Source: Planctomycetota bacterium
Lineage (GTDB): Bacteria > Planctomycetota > Phycisphaerae > UBA1845 > UTPLA1
DNA length: 16,821 bases
Reading direction: 5' to 3'
Assembly (NCBI GenBank): GCA_016712275.1
Contig: JADJRI010000072.1
Coordinates: 1 to 16,821, forward strand
Every line of letters begins with the position of its first letter. Position 1 is the first letter of the stretch. Of this stretch, positions 15,294-16,821 are shown in pieces. Position numbers and translations under genes: made by a program. The notes beneath the pieces are model-generated. The model had not been told where the DNA came from. It made no database searches and saw only the letters and a list, made by a program, of their open reading frames with translations.

Positions 15294-16538
15294 TTACTTC
15301 TTCATCTTCTCAATCAGAATCTTCGCCGTTTCAGGTCGCATGATTCGCTCATCCGGCAACTTGCCGGCCAGAAGCTCTTCGCGAATCTGACGGCCGGAAA
15401 TCGAGACCGGCTTTTCGTTCGGATGTTTCTCCACCAGATCGACGCGACCGACGCTTTCATAGAATGCCGCGAAACCCACCTTCACCGGCTGAATCTCCAG
15501 CGTGCCCGGCAGCTTGTCGAATATCCGCTGCGCATCGAGGCCGTCCCAGATGTCGAGCCGTCTTCATACGGCGCATCCGCATGTTTGCGGCCGATCACAA
15601 TGTGCGTAAATCCGTAATTCTGGCGATAGATGCCGCATCACCGCCTCGCTCGGACCCGCATAAAACATCTTGATATCCAGCCCCAGCAGGATTACCCGAT
15701 CGTGCAACGTGTAGTTTTTCGTCGCCCAGAGCGCCTCGTCTTTGTCGCCTTCGCCCAGCGCCTTTTTCTGAATCAGCGCTTCATAGGTCGCCATGCGCGT
15801 CGCCGCGTCCACATCGTCCGACTTCGTCTCGCCGATCAGCGGGTTCAAGACCGCCCCGGCCGTATCGCAATCCCGCACCAGCGTTTCAAGGCCGTAGACC
15901 AGCGCGTACTCATGCGCCCGATGCAACGGATTTCGCGTCTGAAACCCGACCACTTTGGTCCAACCCTTTTCGGCAAAGAGTTTTCGCGTTTCCTCGGGGC
16001 GCAGCACATATTTGCCATAGGCCGGATTCTTCGGCTGCGGCAGAACTTCGATTTCGCCACCGACCAGCGCCTCGCGCGGATCGTTCATCACCATTTTTCC
16101 GCCGGGATGATCTGTCCGCTCGGTGCGATAAACAGACTTGATGTATTTGGATTTTTCGTAATCGAAAATGTCGCTGATCGTCAGAATAGCGATCAAATCG
16201 CCCTTATTGTTCTTCAGTTGAACCTTCTGGCCCGAGGCCAGCGTCGCCGCCTGGTCGGCGTAGATCGGCAGCGAAATGGAATGGTCCAGGCATATTTCTC
16301 TTTGTTAATTGAAAGACCCGGTATCCAGACTGTCGTGCCATGCATCCTTGCCCATCGGCCCGGTCAGGGGACTCAGGCCGCCGTCGCCGAATCGATAAAC
16401 GCTCGAAAGGTCGGCATCATCGACCGCAATGGCCTCCAGGCCGGTTGCTTCCTTCTTGAATTCGTCAATTCGGTCGGCCGGAACAGTTCGGTTTACGGGG
16501 GCATCCAAGCCGCCATGGACGGGAATCAGATCGCTCAT
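15294..16538 (-). CDS. sat: Sulfate adenylyltransferase (ATP sulfurylase), frameshifted in this sequence
   Basis: The enzyme joins sulfate and ATP to adenosine 5'-phosphosulfate and pyrophosphate, the first step of sulfate assimilation, or runs the reverse in sulfur oxidisers. Three pieces cover one protein. The first is MSDLIPVHGGLDAPVN with LSPLTGPMGKDAW (start 16538, in-frame stop at 16305). The second is the central part with the catalytic QTRNPLHRAHEY (about 200-211). The third is the C-terminus from about 15550 ending KILIEKMKK. Four small corrections make it continuous: one extra base near 16306, one missing base in GG at 16278-16279, two missing (or one extra) near 15633-15636 before GIYRQNYGFTHIVIGRKHAD, and one missing at 15552/15553 before IWDGLDAQRIFD. 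The result is about 414-415 residues, a normal length. The start at 16538 is preferred over 16619 because the extra 27 residues do not match the family. Confidence 0.88.
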
Positions 16539-16725
16539 CGGGGTCTCTCGCATGTGAATTTTGCTGATCGCTTGGAACAAGAAATGAATCCATAGGCCCT
16601 GTGCGGCCCTCCCACGCAACCTTCGCCGCCGCCGCAGGTTGATGGCCCACTTCGCCGGACTGATTTCGATCTTCGTTGCCGCTGCTCAGAAAAATGGTGA
16701 AACCTTATCGCGTGCGGGCCGCCTG

Positions 16726-16754
16726 CCCTTGACGTCGTATGTCGATGTCAAGGG
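16726..16754. repeat. Near-perfect palindrome upstream of sat
   Basis: CCCTTGACGTCG (16726-16737) and CGATGTCAAGGG (16743-16754) pair over 12 positions with a single G-T exchange and a 5-base loop. It lies about 190 bases before the sat start, with no T tract after it on either strand, so an operator or RNA structure is more likely than a terminator. The rest of 16539-16821 holds no recognisable gene. Confidence 0.5.
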
Positions 16755-16821
16755 TGTCGGTCCGAGGCCTCGACATCCGGAGCCGGCATGATTTCGCGCG
16801 GAAATTTTCATCCGTAATGGC

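Noticed and set aside
15630..16595. 321-codon plus-strand frame opposite sat
   Set aside because: Antisense shadow of a conserved enzyme; it is open only because codon bias in sat avoids stops on the other strand.

Overview
The window looks like a chromosomal segment of a GC-rich, Gram-negative-type bacterium, most likely a planctomycete or close relative. This placement is inferred from gene content: several lipobox lipoproteins, an FHA-GAF histidine kinase, a UVR-motif protein, and tandem membrane proteins sharing an LRPFIGSP motif. No rRNA, tRNA, CRISPR array or transposase was seen.

Layout. The left edge (1-655, minus) is the 5' part of a membrane protein whose 3' end lies outside the window. 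Two small lipoprotein genes follow on the plus strand (840-1929), closed by a clear intrinsic terminator. A minus-strand lipoprotein alpha/beta hydrolase (2155-3619) is broken by one frameshift. From 4068 to 7433 a plus-strand, operon-like block holds a membrane fatty acid desaturase, a CapK/PaaK-type adenylate-forming enzyme and a sterol-desaturase/fatty-acid-hydroxylase family protein, so it is probably a lipid-modification cluster. Converging on it from the minus strand are an FHA-GAF sensor kinase, prmC, and a family 9 glycosyltransferase coupled to prmC by an ATGA overlap. An unrecognised gene (11684-12157, plus) then converges on two tandem paralogous membrane proteins (minus). Upstream of these is a UVR-motif protein gene with its own strong SD and terminator. 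The right end carries two minus-strand sulfur genes: an internally deleted cysteine dioxygenase and sulfate adenylyltransferase.

The most striking property is the number of small indels. Six conserved genes between about 3.0 and 7.5 kb and between 15.5 and 16.3 kb need 1-2 nt corrections to read through. Eleven sites were located, mostly in short homopolymers or CG runs. After correction every gene has a whole number of codons and the expected family length, with motifs intact on both sides. That pattern fits sequencing or assembly error better than gene decay, so these genes are probably functional in the organism. By contrast the intervals 8-15 kb and 0-3 kb read cleanly.

Points of biological interest are the lipid-modification cluster, a palindromic repeat read in frame within the glycosyltransferase, an in-frame internal deletion of the cysteine dioxygenase that removes its HxH iron-binding half, the tandem LRPFIGSP membrane proteins, and several unexplained inverted repeats near gene starts. 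I did not find convincing evidence of a new defence or mobile system.
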